Source: Providencia alcalifaciens DSM 30120 (GTDB taxonomy: Bacteria; Pseudomonadota; Gammaproteobacteria; Enterobacterales; Enterobacteriaceae). Taken from it: DNA of 64,000 nt. Positions 19,314-29,925 of the stretch are shown here, piece after piece. The stretch spans positions 62,001 to 126,000 of the forward strand of contig NZ_ABXW01000070.1 in the NCBI RefSeq assembly GCF_000173415.1, in the 5' to 3' direction. The notes beneath the pieces are model-generated. The model was not told where the DNA came from, made no database searches, and saw only the letters and a program-made list of their open reading frames with translations. Every line of letters begins with the position of its first letter. The stretch's first letter is position 1. The translations under genes and the position numbers were made by a program.

Positions 19314-19760
19314 TTACTTCTTACCACGAGCCAGTGGCAGATTTTCACCCGCCCAACCAGCGATCCCTTCTTTCAGGACAAAGACTTTTTCAAAACCATG
19401 TTTAGCTAGCTGTTCAGCAGGTTTACCTGCTTCCATACCACTCGCAGAAACCATAATCACTGATTTTTGTTTGTGTTTTTCCAGCTCACCTAAATTATTA
19501 TCTTTAATTTCAGATGGTGTTAAGTTAATTGAATCAATAATATGCCCTTTGCGGAACTCTTCACGCGTACGTAGGTCCACAACAATGGCTTCTTCTTTAT
19601 TGATCATCGCAATCGCTTGAGTGCGCGCAATGACTTTAGTTTTAGAGAATAGGCTTCTGAAGGTCATCACGACCACAGCAACAAATAACACTATCCAAGT
19701 CAGACTAACAAACGTGTTACGACCGACAAATTGCATGATTTCTTGGATCATGGGGGGCAA
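19314..19760 (-). CDS. yibN: Membrane-anchored rhodanese-like protein YibN
   Basis: A 148-residue protein with one N-terminal membrane span (about residues 13-33) and a rhodanese domain ([14 protein letters not shown] near 57-70). At the place where sulfurtransferases have the catalytic cysteine it reads [10 protein letters not shown], with no Cys, so it is probably not an active thiosulfate sulfurtransferase. It heads the yibN-secB-gpsA-cysE series. Its cellular role is not established from sequence. Confidence 0.88.
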   Translation of the reverse strand: MPPMIQEIMQFVGRNTFVSLTWIVLFVAVVVMTFRSLFSKTKVIARTQAIAMINKEEAIVVDLRTREEFRKGHIIDSINLTPSEIKDNNLGELEKHKQKSVIMVSASGMEAGKPAEQLAKHGFEKVFVLKEGIAGWAGENLPLARGKK

Positions 19761-20185
19761 TTACTCCCGTTAGTTAAAAACGAATATCAAAGGGTTCAGA
19801 GTATACCTTTGTGCTGAGCTAATTACAGCCAGTTAGCGCAAACTAGAATATCTTTTTTGCGAAAACACTCGCAGAGTTAACACCTTTTTACTGAAAAAAA
19901 GAAATTTTTCCTCGAAGCTGCACGCAAGCATTTTAACATAAACATGCTCAGACTAGGCCTCGACGATAAATTAATTCCCGTCAAGATAGAAAAAAAGCCC
20001 CTAAAACTAGCTATACAAAAAAAATCAGTGATAATACGCCTATAATTTGACTTAGTATTACGTTGCATAATAGCAACATTCTTAATTTTTAAGCGTTTTT
20101 ATGACTATTTTTAAGAGAACACTGGAAAGCACGACTTGCAGATGAAATAATCAGTTATTGCATTTAATTGAGGTGATCTATCACA
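19761..20185. other. Divergent intergenic region yibN/envC without a gene
   Basis: About 425 bases between the divergent yibN and envC starts. A short frame on the minus strand (19877-20068) has no family features or good start and is not credited. In E. coli the phosphoglycerate mutase gene gpmM lies here; it is absent. The region must hold promoters for both sides, but I could not place a convincing -10/-35 pair. Confidence 0.5.
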
Positions 20186-21478
20186 ATGGCCCATACATCC
20201 CATCGAATAAAGACATTTTTTGTTCGTCAGGCAATGATTCCTGCCCTGCTTGGTTTGGGATTATTTACTTTGGCGCCTTCTCATGTCACACTCGCGAATC
20301 CGATCACCGAAAATAAAGGTCAGCTAAACGACCTACTGAAAAGTATCGCTGAAAAAGAAAAAAGCGTTAAAGAACAGCAGGCTAAAAAAAACAATCTCCT
20401 CCAGCAACTGAAAGAACAAGAACAAAGTATTTCTGCCGCAAGCCGTGATTTGCACCTAACCCAAAACCAATTAAAACAACTAGATAAAGAAATATCCGCT
20501 TTATCCGCCAATATTAGTCGATTGCAGAAGAAAAAAAATGAACAAGAAAAACTGCTTGCTGAGCAATTAGATGCCGCATTTCGACTTGGCAAACATCAAG
20601 GTTTATCACTACTTTTAAAAGGTGAAGAAGGTCAACGCGAAGAACGTATTCTTGCCTACTATGGCTACCTTAATCAGGCCCGCGAAAAAACGATTCTTGG
20701 GCTGGAAGAAACAACCCAAGAACTGCATGAGCAAAAACAGTTAGAACAAAAAAAACAGGCGGAGCAAAAAACAACGCTCACACGCCAGCAGCAAGAAAAA
20801 CAAAAATTAGATAATGCGCAAGCTTCAAGGCAAAAAACATTAACTGTCTTAGAAAGCGCATTAAAAGAAGATCAGAAAAACTTAGCGGTATTAAAGCAAA
20901 ACGAAGCCAGATTACGTGACAAAATTGCCAAAGCAGAGCGTGAAGCTAAAGCTCGAGCGGAACGCGAAGCGCGTGAAGCAGCTCGAATTCGTGCCCAAGT
21001 AGCTGAAAAAGAGCGAAAAGCGAAACAGAAAGGGGCAACCTATAAGCCATCCGAAAGTGAGCAATCACTGATGTCCCGAACAGGCGGTTTAGGTCGTCCA
21101 GCCGGTCAAGCTATTTGGCCAGTACGCGGTTCAACGCTACACAATTACGGTGATGTCATCTCCAGTGAATTACGCTGGAAAGGGATGGTTATTGCGGCGA
21201 ATGAAGGTACCCAAGTTAAAGCTATCGCTGATGGTCGAGTATTACTCGCAGACTGGTTACAAGGTTACGGTCTGGTTGTCGTCGTTGAACACGGTAAAGG
21301 CGATATGAGCTTATATGGCTATAACCAAAGCGCCCTAGTTAACGTCGGACAAGAAGTCCGTGCCGGTCAGCCAATTGCCTTGGTAGGAAGCAGTGGTGGT
21401 CAAGAACGCCCTGCTCTTTATTTTGAAATTCGTCGTCAAGGTAAAACCGTTAACCCTCGTCCATGGTTAGGTCGATAA
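20186..21478 (+). CDS. envC: Murein hydrolase activator EnvC
   Basis: Periplasmic activator of the amidases AmiA and AmiB at the division septum. The 430-residue precursor has a signal peptide ending near residue 38 (SHVTLA), a long coiled-coil rich in Lys, Gln and Glu (about 40-275), then a LytM/peptidase M23-like domain from about residue 310. The C-terminus LYFEIRRQGKTVNPRPW matches EnvC. In known EnvC the LytM fold is catalytically inactive. GAGGTGAT lies nine bases before the ATG. It is followed by yibQ. Confidence 0.94.
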   Translation: MAHTSHRIKTFFVRQAMIPALLGLGLFTLAPSHVTLANPITENKGQLNDLLKSIAEKEKSVKEQQAKKNNLLQQLKEQEQSISAASRDLHLTQNQLKQLDKEISALSANISRLQKKKNEQEKLLAEQLDAAFRLGKHQGLSLLLKGEEGQREERILAYYGYLNQAREKTILGLEETTQELHEQKQLEQKKQAEQKTTLTRQQQEKQKLDNAQASRQKTLTVLESALKEDQKNLAVLKQNEARLRDKIAKAEREAKARAEREAREAARIRAQVAEKERKAKQKGATYKPSESEQSLMSRTGGLGRPAGQAIWPVRGSTLHNYGDVISSELRWKGMVIAANEGTQVKAIADGRVLLADWLQGYGLVVVVEHGKGDMSLYGYNQSALVNVGQEVRAGQPIALVGSSGGQERPALYFEIRRQGKTVNPRPWLGR

Positions 21479-21574
21479 AAATATCAATAGATAGCTGTAC
21501 CCATAAATAAATAGATAGCGAGTTGATAACATTCTAGTCTCTCGCTAATTCTATAATCTGTTAGGAAAATCATT

Positions 21575-22648
21575 ATGTTAAAACACTCACCCATAAAATT
21601 ACTGATTAGCTTACTCCTTCTCATAATTGGCTTTCAGGTGAGTGCAGCTAAGCTTGCAATTGTCATTGATGATTTCGGCTATCGCGTAAAAGAAGATAAT
21701 CAAATACTCGCGCTACCTGTGGCAATCAGCATTGCGATTTTACCTAACTCACCTCATGGTGCTGAGGTTGCGGCAACCGCCTATCAACAAGGGCGAGATA
21801 TTTTGATTCATATGCCAATGAAACCTTTGAGTAAACAACCACTTGAAAAGGATACTCTCGCTCCGTCGATGAGTGCTGAAGAGGTTGACCGCATCATCAA
21901 AAATGCCATTAGCCGAGTTCCTCACGCTAAAGGAATGAATAACCATATGGGCAGCGAGATGACCTCCAGCCTTTCTGGGATGCGCAATGTGATGCGCTCG
22001 CTGTCGCAATCGAACCTCTTTTTCTTAGATAGCGTCACCATTGGCAATACACAAGCTGTGAATGCGGCAAAAGAATTCGGTGTCCCCTCCGCAAAACGAA
22101 ATATTTTTATTGATAACCACCAATCTGAAGAAGAAACGCGCACTCAGCTGAATAAAGCCATTGCCTACGCACGTAAGCATGGTAGTGCGGTCGCCATTGG
22201 TCACCCACATCCTTCGACAGTACGAGCATTACAAAAATTTATTCCTCAAGTTCCCGCAGATATTGAATTAGTCCCTGTCAGCACTTTAGTCAATCATCAA
22301 TCAGCAACAGGCGAGCCTCGCAAAACACTCAGAATGCAGCCTGAAGGTATGACTCATTCGTTACCAACAGAAAAGCCTGAAGTAAAAACACCAAGTCAAT
22401 CCGATGAAAAACTGACTGAGCCTACGCAGCCAATCTCCGCTGACAAAACCTCCGTACCAGAAAATTCAGAACTCACAGAGGCCAATAAAAACGCTCAACA
22501 ATCTGAGAAACCGACCGAATTAGGAATTTGTGAGATAGAGCTTCCAACTACCCGCCTACAAGGCATTGACCTACTCATGTTTGTGGTAGAAGCCATTTAT
22601 CAAGATAAAACCTTGCAACCTTTAATTGCAGGAAAGAAAGCCTCATAG
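21575..22648 (+). CDS. yibQ: Divergent polysaccharide deacetylase family protein YibQ
   Basis: Periplasmic protein of 357 residues. It has a signal peptide ending around VSAAK (residues 22-26), then the divergent deacetylase domain beginning LAIVIDDFGYR and containing HMPMKP and GHPHPSTV, which supply the conserved Asp and His residues of the fold. A low-complexity Pro/Glu/Thr/Ser-rich stretch (about 240-310) precedes a short C-terminal segment. Substrate is unknown; the constant pairing with envC suggests an envelope role. Confidence 0.85.
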   Translation: MLKHSPIKLLISLLLLIIGFQVSAAKLAIVIDDFGYRVKEDNQILALPVAISIAILPNSPHGAEVAATAYQQGRDILIHMPMKPLSKQPLEKDTLAPSMSAEEVDRIIKNAISRVPHAKGMNNHMGSEMTSSLSGMRNVMRSLSQSNLFFLDSVTIGNTQAVNAAKEFGVPSAKRNIFIDNHQSEEETRTQLNKAIAYARKHGSAVAIGHPHPSTVRALQKFIPQVPADIELVPVSTLVNHQSATGEPRKTLRMQPEGMTHSLPTEKPEVKTPSQSDEKLTEPTQPISADKTSVPENSELTEANKNAQQSEKPTELGICEIELPTTRLQGIDLLMFVVEAIYQDKTLQPLIAGKKAS

Positions 22649-22663
22649 CAATAAATAGGCAGA

Positions 22664-22703
22664 ATATAAAAAGGGTTCAAAGGCATTTATCCTATGAACC
22701 CTT
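22664..22703 (-). terminator. Rho-independent terminator of kbl-tdh
   Basis: On the minus strand AAGGGTTCA (22703-22695) pairs with TGAACCCTT (22679-22671) around a 15-base loop, followed by a T-run. It lies just downstream of the tdh stop and also faces the end of yibQ. Confidence 0.78.
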
Positions 22704-22730
22704 AGAAATAACCGATTGATTAAACTTAAT

Positions 22731-23756
22731 TTAGTCCCAGTTTAAAATCACTTTTCCTGATTGCCCTGAACGCATGACATCAAAGCCTTTTTGGAAATCA
22801 TCAATAGAAAACTCATGAGTAATGATTGGTGATAAATCAAGACCAGACTGTACTAAAGTCGCCATCTTGTACCACGTTTCAAACATCTCCCGACCATAAA
22901 TTCCCTTGATAAACAATCCCTTGAAAATCACTTGGCTCCAGTCTGTTGCCATCGATGCTGGAGGGATACCTAACAGAGCAATTCTGCCGCCATGATTCAT
23001 GGTGTCTAGCATGGTTTGGAAAGCGGCTGGCGCCCCTGAAACTTCTAACGCCACATCAAATCCTTCTTTCATCCCCAGTTCATTCATCACATCTTTAAGG
23101 TTTTCACGGCTCACATTCACCGCACGTGTTACACCCATTTTCTTTGCTAATTCAAGACGATAATCGTTCACATCGGTGATCACCACATGACGAGCGCCAA
23201 CGTGTCGGCAAACAGCCGCCGCCATAATACCAATGGGACCTGCACCAGATACCAGCACATCTTCCCCGACTAAATCAAAGGACAGCGCTGTATGTACCGC
23301 ATTACCAAATGGGTCAAAGATCGATGCAATTTCATCTGGGATATTGTCAGGAATTTTAAACGCATTAAACGCAGGGATCACTAAGTACTCAGCGAAACAC
23401 CCTGGGCGATTGACACCTACGCCAATCGTGTTACGGCACAAGTGGGTACGCCCTCCACGGCAATTTCGGCAATGACCACAAGTGATATGCCCTTCGCCAG
23501 AAACGCGGTCACCAATTTTAAATCCTTTAACTTCCTGCCCAATCTCAACAATTTCCCCTATATATTCATGACCTACCACCATGGGGACGGGAATCGTTTT
23601 TTGCGACCATTCATCCCAATTGTAGATATGAACATCCGTCCCACAAATCGCGGTTTTACGGATTTTAATCATCACATCATTGTGTCCCAGTTCCGGTTTC
23701 GGAACATCTGTCATCCATATACCTGGTTCTGCTTTTAATTTGGACAGTGCTTTCAT
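22731..23756 (-). CDS. tdh: L-threonine 3-dehydrogenase
   Basis: Zinc- and NAD-dependent oxidation of threonine to 2-amino-3-ketobutyrate. The 341-residue medium-chain dehydrogenase has catalytic zinc ligand Cys38 (ICGTDVH), GHEYIGE, the structural-zinc cysteines in [15 protein letters not shown], and the nucleotide motif GAGPIG. It is downstream of kbl with a 20-base gap; the two enzymes form the threonine-to-glycine pathway. Confidence 0.96.
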   Translation of the reverse strand: MKALSKLKAEPGIWMTDVPKPELGHNDVMIKIRKTAICGTDVHIYNWDEWSQKTIPVPMVVGHEYIGEIVEIGQEVKGFKIGDRVSGEGHITCGHCRNCRGGRTHLCRNTIGVGVNRPGCFAEYLVIPAFNAFKIPDNIPDEIASIFDPFGNAVHTALSFDLVGEDVLVSGAGPIGIMAAAVCRHVGARHVVITDVNDYRLELAKKMGVTRAVNVSRENLKDVMNELGMKEGFDVALEVSGAPAAFQTMLDTMNHGGRIALLGIPPASMATDWSQVIFKGLFIKGIYGREMFETWYKMATLVQSGLDLSPIITHEFSIDDFQKGFDVMRSGQSGKVILNWD

Positions 23757-23776
23757 AGGCGACCTTTTATTAGAGG

Positions 23777-24970
23777 CTAAATTAATTGGAGTTTTTTGCC
23801 AATACGGGTGAATGCATCAACAGCGTGTAAAATATCCTCCTCACTGTGAGCCGCAGACATTTGCGTGCGAATTCGCGCTTGTCCTTGCGGAACAACAGGA
23901 TAGAAAAACCCTGTTACATAAATACCTTCTTTTAATAACTCAGAAGCGAATTCCTGTGCCACTTTGGCATCACCTAACATCACAGGAATGATGGCATGGT
24001 CAGCGCCCGCTAAAGTAAAACCAGCAGCAGACATTTTTTCTCTAAATAACACCGCATTACGCCATAATTTTTCACGACGCTCTTTTCCATCGGTCATCAT
24101 ATCGATCACCTTAATCGAGGCGGCGACAATGGCTGGCGCAAGAGAGTTAGAAAATAAATAAGGGCGAGAACGCTGACGTAACCACTCAATCACCTCTTTT
24201 TTGGCAGCAGTATAACCACCTGATGCGCCACCCAATGCTTTTCCTAATGTGCCAGTAATAATGTCAACGCGCCCCATCACTTTACAGTACTCATGGCTAC
24301 CGCGACCATTTTCACCAACAAAACCAACTGCATGAGAGTCATCAACCATCACTAATGCGTTATACTCATCCGCAAGATCACAGACTGTTTTTAAATCCGC
24401 GATCACACCATCCATCGAGAAAACGCCGTCAGTGGCAATCAAAATATGGCGTGCCCCTGCGGCTTTAGCTTCTTCAAGACGTTGCTTTAATTCCGTCATA
24501 TTGTTATTGCTGTAACGGTATCGCTGGGCTTTACATAAGCGAACACCATCAATAATAGATGCATGGTTTAACGCATCAGAAATAATTGCATCCTCAGGTC
24601 CTAACAGCGTTTCAAACAGTCCTCCATTCGCATCAAAGCAGGATGAATATAAAATCGCATCTTCCATTCCAAGGAAATCCGCAATTTTCTTTTCAAGAAC
24701 TTTATGGCTATCTTGGGTTCCACAAATAAAGCGCACTGATGCCATACCAAAACCGTGGCTATCCATTCCTTGTTTTGCAGCTTCAATTAATGCGGGATGA
24801 TTGGCTAAGCCTAAATAGTTATTTGCACAAAAATTAATAACGCGCTGCCCACCTTGGATTTCAATATCCGCATCTTGAGATGTCGTTATAATGCGTTCAT
24901 GTTTAAACAAGCCCTCAGCTTCTATTTGCACCAATTGTTGTTTAATCTGCTGGTAAAATTGTTCTGACAT
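23777..24970 (-). CDS. kbl: 2-amino-3-ketobutyrate CoA ligase (glycine C-acetyltransferase)
   Basis: PLP enzyme that cleaves 2-amino-3-ketobutyrate with CoA to glycine and acetyl-CoA. The 397-residue protein shows [16 protein letters not shown] and the PLP lysine motif [14 protein letters not shown], both diagnostic of the alpha-oxoamine synthase family. It is the first gene of kbl-tdh and is divergent from hldD. Confidence 0.96.
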   Translation of the reverse strand: MSEQFYQQIKQQLVQIEAEGLFKHERIITTSQDADIEIQGGQRVINFCANNYLGLANHPALIEAAKQGMDSHGFGMASVRFICGTQDSHKVLEKKIADFLGMEDAILYSSCFDANGGLFETLLGPEDAIISDALNHASIIDGVRLCKAQRYRYSNNNMTELKQRLEEAKAAGARHILIATDGVFSMDGVIADLKTVCDLADEYNALVMVDDSHAVGFVGENGRGSHEYCKVMGRVDIITGTLGKALGGASGGYTAAKKEVIEWLRQRSRPYLFSNSLAPAIVAASIKVIDMMTDGKERREKLWRNAVLFREKMSAAGFTLAGADHAIIPVMLGDAKVAQEFASELLKEGIYVTGFFYPVVPQGQARIRTQMSAAHSEEDILHAVDAFTRIGKKLQLI

Positions 24971-25126
24971 GATTTGTTCCTGTAAAGAAGTTGTTTACAG
25001 AGTTTAATTATAGTCACTAGAACTAGCGATATCTGGTGAGCAAATAAGTTAACTTTGTAGACAAGATCACGATAATTCCCTTTAAAGAGGTATGACAACT
25101 AGGACAATTATCTGGTCGATATACTG

Positions 25127-25155
25127 TTGTCTGCACAAAGAGGTGTTATTATAGA
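25127..25155 (+). promoter_or_regulatory. Candidate sigma-70 promoter for hldD-waaFC
   Basis: TTGTCT (25127-25132) and TATAGA (25150-25155) separated by 17 bases, about 50 bases before the hldD ATG. The match to consensus is moderate. A heat-shock promoter is known for hldD in E. coli, but I did not see a clear sigma-32 pair here. Confidence 0.45.
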
Positions 25156-25203
25156 CCCCAATTTTATATCCCATTTATTCTTAACCCACTTGAGGTATTC
25201 ACG

Positions 25204-26142
25204 ATGATCGTAGTCACTGGCGGAGCTGGTTTTATTGGCAGCAATATTATTAAAGCTCTGAATGAAATAGGTCGCACCGATATTCTAGTGGTTGATAACC
25301 TGAAAGATGGTACTAAGTTTGCCAATCTCGTTGATCTCGATATCGCCGATTATATGGATAAAGAAGACTTTATCGTAAGCGTGATTGCTGGTGATGATTT
25401 TGGCGATATTGATGCCGTTTTCCATGAAGGTGCTTGTTCATCCACCACTGAGTGGGATGGTAAGTACATCATGGACAACAACTATCAATTTTCTAAAGAG
25501 CTACTGCATTACTGTTTAGAGCGTGAAATTCCATTCTTATATGCTTCTTCTGCTGCTACTTACGGTGGACGTAGCGATAATTTCATCGAAGAACGCGAAT
25601 TTGAAAAACCGCTGAACGTATACGGCTACTCTAAATTCCAATTTGACCAATATGTTCGTAACATCATGCCGGAAGCGCAATCGCAAGTCTGTGGTTTCCG
25701 CTATTTCAACGTATATGGACCAAATGAAAACCATAAAGGCAGCATGGCAAGCGTGGCTTATCACTTAAATAAACAGATTAATGAAGGACAAAATCCCAAA
25801 CTGTTTGAAGGAAGTGAGACTTTCCGCCGTGACTTTATTTATGTCGGTGATGTTGCTGCCGTAAACTTATGGTTCTGGGAAAACAACGTTTCAGGCATTT
25901 TTAACTGTGGCACAGGTCGTGCAGAATCTTTCCAAGCGGTAGCCGATGCAGTGACTGCATTCCATAAAGATAAAAATGTGGCGATTGAATACATTGAATT
26001 CCCAGAGAAATTAAAAGGTCGCTACCAAAGCTTCACGCAAGCGGATCTCACTAAACTACGTGCTGCTGGCTATACTGCACCGTTTAAAACGGTTGCCGAA
26101 GGCGTCACCGAATATATGCAATGGCTGAATAAGGACGCGTAA
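25204..26142 (+). CDS. hldD: ADP-L-glycero-D-manno-heptose 6-epimerase
   Basis: Converts ADP-D-glycero- to ADP-L-glycero-D-manno-heptose, the donor for the LPS inner core. The 312-residue SDR protein begins [13 protein letters not shown] and carries YGYSKFQFD with the catalytic Tyr/Lys near residues 140-144, then [11 protein letters not shown]. It starts the hldD-waaF-waaC operon, with 9 bases to waaF. Confidence 0.96.
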   Translation: MIVVTGGAGFIGSNIIKALNEIGRTDILVVDNLKDGTKFANLVDLDIADYMDKEDFIVSVIAGDDFGDIDAVFHEGACSSTTEWDGKYIMDNNYQFSKELLHYCLEREIPFLYASSAATYGGRSDNFIEEREFEKPLNVYGYSKFQFDQYVRNIMPEAQSQVCGFRYFNVYGPNENHKGSMASVAYHLNKQINEGQNPKLFEGSETFRRDFIYVGDVAAVNLWFWENNVSGIFNCGTGRAESFQAVADAVTAFHKDKNVAIEYIEFPEKLKGRYQSFTQADLTKLRAAGYTAPFKTVAEGVTEYMQWLNKDA

Positions 26143-26151
26143 TCCTCATTT

Positions 26152-27198
26152 ATGAAAATATTGGTGATCGGTCCCTCGTGGGTGGGGGATATGATGATGT
26201 CCCAGAGCCTTTATCGCACGATCAAGGCGCTGCATCCTCATGCTCAAATTGATGTTATGGCACCAGACTGGTGCCGTCCCTTGCTGGCAAAAATGCCCGA
26301 GGTATCTGAAGCCATTTCCATGCCATTAGGGCATGGAAAGCTAGAAATTGGTGAACGTCGCCAATTAGGTATCAAATTGCGCAAAAATGGCTACGATCAG
26401 GCGATTGTTTTACCGAACTCGTTAAAATCTGCACTGGTCCCTTTCTTTGCCAAAATAGCCAAAAGAACTGGATGGCGTGGTGAAATGCGCTATGGGTTGC
26501 TCAACGATTTACGCCCATTAAATAAACAAGCATTTCCGTTGATGGTTCAGCGCTATGTCGCATTGGCGTATGATAAACAACGTATTAAATCAGCCGAAGA
26601 TATCCCTGCGCCTATTTTATGGCCGAAATTAGTCACGGATAAACAACACGTTGATGAAACCGTTCGCCAGTTCAATATCGATTCTTCTCGCCCCATTATT
26701 GGTTTTTGCCCAGGTGCGGAATTTGGTCCAGCCAAACGTTGGCCACACTACCACTATGCCGCTCTTGCCGAAAAATTGATTAGTGAGCAAGGCTATCAAG
26801 TGCTGTTATTTGGCTCTCAAAAAGACCATGACGCAGGTGAAGAGATCCGTCAAAGTTTAACTGACAGTGCTCGCAATTCATGCCTTAATTTTGCTGGGAA
26901 AACGTCATTAGAACAAGCGGTTAACCTTATTGATTCTTGCCAAGCCGTGGTGAGCAATGACTCTGGTCTCATGCACGTTGCTGCCGCACTGGGTAAACCA
27001 CTCGTCGCTTTGTATGGACCAAGTAGCCCAGACTTCACTCCCCCACTAACAGATAAAGCGGAAGTGATACGCCTCATCACGGGTTATCACAAAGTCCGTA
27101 AAGGTGATGGCGAGAGTGGTTATCATCAAAGTTTAATCGATATTCAACCTCAGATGGTACTTGATGCCCTTACACGTTTAAATATAGGTATTAAATAA
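26152..27198 (+). CDS. waaF: ADP-heptose--LPS heptosyltransferase II
   Basis: Adds the second heptose of the inner core. The 348-residue GT9 protein starts ILVIGPSWVGDMMMSQSL, with FCPGAEFGPAKRWP near the middle and SNDSGLMHVAAALGKP in the C-terminal donor-binding domain, all hallmark WaaF motifs. Its stop shares a base with the waaC ATG. Confidence 0.96.
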   Translation: MKILVIGPSWVGDMMMSQSLYRTIKALHPHAQIDVMAPDWCRPLLAKMPEVSEAISMPLGHGKLEIGERRQLGIKLRKNGYDQAIVLPNSLKSALVPFFAKIAKRTGWRGEMRYGLLNDLRPLNKQAFPLMVQRYVALAYDKQRIKSAEDIPAPILWPKLVTDKQHVDETVRQFNIDSSRPIIGFCPGAEFGPAKRWPHYHYAALAEKLISEQGYQVLLFGSQKDHDAGEEIRQSLTDSARNSCLNFAGKTSLEQAVNLIDSCQAVVSNDSGLMHVAAALGKPLVALYGPSSPDFTPPLTDKAEVIRLITGYHKVRKGDGESGYHQSLIDIQPQMVLDALTRLNIGIK

Positions 27199-28160
27199 TG
27201 AGAGTGTTATTAGTAAAAACATCATCTATGGGAGATGTTTTACACTCTCTGCCTGCATTGACAGATGCGCAGGCTGCGATACCAGATATTCAGTTTGATT
27301 GGGTGGTTGAAGAGGGATTTGCTCAAATTCCCACATGGCATAGTGCTGTAAACAAAGTGATTCCTGTCGCCATTCGCCGTTGGCGAAAAAATTGGTTTTC
27401 TGCACCCATTCGAGCTGAACGTGCAGAATTTCGTCGCCAATTACAGGAAACGCACTACGATGCGATTATCGATGCACAAGGGTTACTTAAAAGTGCATTG
27501 CTAGTGACTCGTCTCGCTCATGGTCCTAAACATGGTTATGATCGCCATAGTATTCGAGAACCGATCGCCAGTTTCTTCTACGATCATCGTTATTCCATTA
27601 GTAAACAGCAGCATGCTATAGAACGTATTCGCCAGTTATTTGCCAAAAGCCTTGGATACAGCTGCCCCACAACGCAAGGTGATTACGCGATTGCTCGCCA
27701 CTTTTCACAATCCAGTCACGAAGATCTCGCACCTTATGTGGTGTTTTTGCACTCGACCACGCGTGATGATAAGCATTGGTCTGAGTCTCATTGGCGTGAA
27801 CTTATTCAGTTAATGAAAGAAACTGGACTGAAGGTGAAGCTCCCATGGGGTGCAGAACATGAACGCCAACGCGCAATGAGGCTAGCAGAAGGTTTTGATT
27901 TTGTTGAAGTTTTACCAAAATTAACGCTAGCACAAGTCGCACAGCAAATTGCGGACTCTAAAGCAGTGGTTTCTGTTGATACTGGTTTAAGCCATTTGAC
28001 TGCGGCCTTAGATAAACCAAATTTCACTCTATTTGGTCCCACTGATCCAGGCTTAATTGGTGGTTATGGAAAGGGACAAAATGAGATAAAAAGTGCGGAT
28101 AAATGTATGGATAGCATTACAGCCAATACTGTTTTTCAGCAATTAAGTGCCTATCTTTAA
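27198..28160 (+). CDS. waaC: LPS heptosyltransferase I
   Basis: Transfers the first heptose to Kdo2-lipid A. The 320-residue GT9 protein begins VLLVKTSSMGDVLHSLPAL and has HSTTRDDKHWSE and SVDTGLSHLTAALDKP. It ends the hldD operon and faces a GT39 gene across a bidirectional terminator. Confidence 0.96.
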   Translation: MRVLLVKTSSMGDVLHSLPALTDAQAAIPDIQFDWVVEEGFAQIPTWHSAVNKVIPVAIRRWRKNWFSAPIRAERAEFRRQLQETHYDAIIDAQGLLKSALLVTRLAHGPKHGYDRHSIREPIASFFYDHRYSISKQQHAIERIRQLFAKSLGYSCPTTQGDYAIARHFSQSSHEDLAPYVVFLHSTTRDDKHWSESHWRELIQLMKETGLKVKLPWGAEHERQRAMRLAEGFDFVEVLPKLTLAQVAQQIADSKAVVSVDTGLSHLTAALDKPNFTLFGPTDPGLIGGYGKGQNEIKSADKCMDSITANTVFQQLSAYL

Positions 28161-28198
28161 ACTACCTGTTCTAGCTTCCCATCTACAGTATGGGATCC

Positions 28199-28238
28199 AA
28201 AAAAATGAAGCGGTCATTTGACCACTTCATTATTTCTC
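28199..28238. terminator. Bidirectional terminator between waaC and the GT39 gene
   Basis: Thirteen-base arms 28204-28216 and 28219-28231 (AATGAAGCGGTCA / TGACCACTTCATT, one mismatch) with a two-base loop. An A-run lies before the stem and a T-rich stretch after it, so it can end transcripts from both sides. Confidence 0.8.
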
Positions 28239-28255
28239 AATACAGAAGAAGATTG

Positions 28256-29719
28256 CTATTTTTTCTCGGGCGCGATAAACCCAAAACACATGGTTTTCGG
28301 CTCAGCATCCGGTTCAGAACGATAAATGACGTCTTCTTTCTCAATCGTAAACTGTGGCCAGAATTTACGTACTTTCGCAAAATCTTCATGTGCACAATCA
28401 TCATATTTACGACCTAATAAAATAGCACCGTGTTCACGAATTTCTGCTTCAGTAATATCACGGTTATACACATTTGGTGGCATATGATTTTCTAGCGTCC
28501 ACGGCTGAATAACATGTGGTCTATCTTGAGCATAGATAATAAACCATTGATGCAAGTTATCCTCTCCGCCGACATATTTCACTGGTGTGCCATAACGCTG
28601 GTACCAACGCTGCTCGCCTTCAGCAATTAAGGTTTTCACCCCAATGAACTTTTGACCAGCGCCACGAATATTTCCTGCTTGAACAACCAAGTAGCCCAGA
28701 ATCATCAATACGCCAACCACTACTAAACCAATTAATGGTTTTTTCAGAGATTTCTTTGGCATTACCGTGATTGAACCAACAAACAAAGGTGCACATACCA
28801 TCATAAATGGTTGTAGCCATTCCGTAATTCGTCCGCCATCATGGAACGAAAACCAACCGTAAATAACCGCTAATGGAAATAAAATAATAAAGTTTGCCAT
28901 GCGATTAGATAATGCTTTTGGCCAACCAATTTTTCCACCACAACAATACAAAATAATGGCTGCAATGATCAGTGGATAAAACACACTTAATGCGGCTTCA
29001 GTCGTATGTAAATTAAAACCAGGATCAATTTGCGAACCTACCCATTTAAAGGCAGAAAAATCACTCGCTATTAGCCAGAATAAGTTTGGCAGTATCATGG
29101 CAAACCAAAGTGCTATCGCGAGATAAAATACCGGATGGCGGTAGCTTTGGCGGGCTTGCTTCACAAATACAGTTAGCAAGAACACTGAACCAACTAAGGC
29201 TAATGTAGAATATTTCCCCATCGTCGCGAGGCCTGCAACCAAAGCAAACGGTAGCCACCACAGCGGGTTATCTTCAACAGAGCGAAGAAAAAAGTAGAGT
29301 ACCCACGGCCAGAGTGTTACTAAAATATAGTTATCATTATAAGGAATGATATCGAAGTTAATAACACCGGATAAATTCATCATCAGCATCGCAAACCATG
29401 CAAGGTCTCGACGCCCGGTTAATCGATACGCTAATTTCCATACTCCGAGTAGCCCAAATGCAATACCGACAAAATGGCTAAAGTACCAATAGAAACTATA
29501 GGAAATACCCAAATGGATGGCTGGCCACATCATCATGCCCACGAACCAAGGGTTTTTTGGAGACCCCCATTCACCATTCATTCCCCAGTTCACCGCTTCG
29601 ACGGTATCATAGGGAACCGTTGGGTCAAAAAAGAAACTCGCAAGGATCCAGGCGATGGCATAGCCAATGATCCAAAGATACAAATACTTATTTGAGGCTG
29701 GTTGATTGGTAGTTGGCAT
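28256..29719 (-). CDS. Membrane glycosyltransferase, GT39/ArnT-like family
   Basis: A polytopic inner-membrane protein of 487 residues with about ten hydrophobic segments and a C-terminal periplasmic domain. The first periplasmic loop FFDPTVPYDTVEA has the acidic residues expected of lipid-linked-sugar transferases of the PMT/ArnT type, and the region GKYSTLAL follows. It likely modifies lipid A or core with a sugar from an undecaprenyl-phosphate donor. I prefer ATG 29719 (MPTTNQ); an upstream in-frame TTG at 29743 would add eight residues. Position inside the core locus supports an LPS role, but donor and site are unknown. Confidence 0.75.
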   Translation of the reverse strand: MPTTNQPASNKYLYLWIIGYAIAWILASFFFDPTVPYDTVEAVNWGMNGEWGSPKNPWFVGMMMWPAIHLGISYSFYWYFSHFVGIAFGLLGVWKLAYRLTGRRDLAWFAMLMMNLSGVINFDIIPYNDNYILVTLWPWVLYFFLRSVEDNPLWWLPFALVAGLATMGKYSTLALVGSVFLLTVFVKQARQSYRHPVFYLAIALWFAMILPNLFWLIASDFSAFKWVGSQIDPGFNLHTTEAALSVFYPLIIAAIILYCCGGKIGWPKALSNRMANFIILFPLAVIYGWFSFHDGGRITEWLQPFMMVCAPLFVGSITVMPKKSLKKPLIGLVVVGVLMILGYLVVQAGNIRGAGQKFIGVKTLIAEGEQRWYQRYGTPVKYVGGEDNLHQWFIIYAQDRPHVIQPWTLENHMPPNVYNRDITEAEIREHGAILLGRKYDDCAHEDFAKVRKFWPQFTIEKEDVIYRSEPDAEPKTMCFGFIAPEKK

Positions 29720-29925
29720 TCTTTTTTCAGCGAAATTTATCAATAAAGTTAAAGGGAAATACGCATTGTTTTATCTCGAGATTTAGAGGATGCCCCCTAA
29801 CTCGAGCGAGTATGCAAAAATGTGACTGGATAGTTTACTATACTTTAAACAAAATAATTAGAAATGAGAGAAATTGTCATTACTCATTATAGTAATATTC
29901 AAGTTAACTATATTTTTGCTAAATA

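Noticed and set aside
28190-28417. 75-codon + frame after waaC
   Set aside because: It runs through the bidirectional terminator and into the 3' end of the GT39 gene in antisense.
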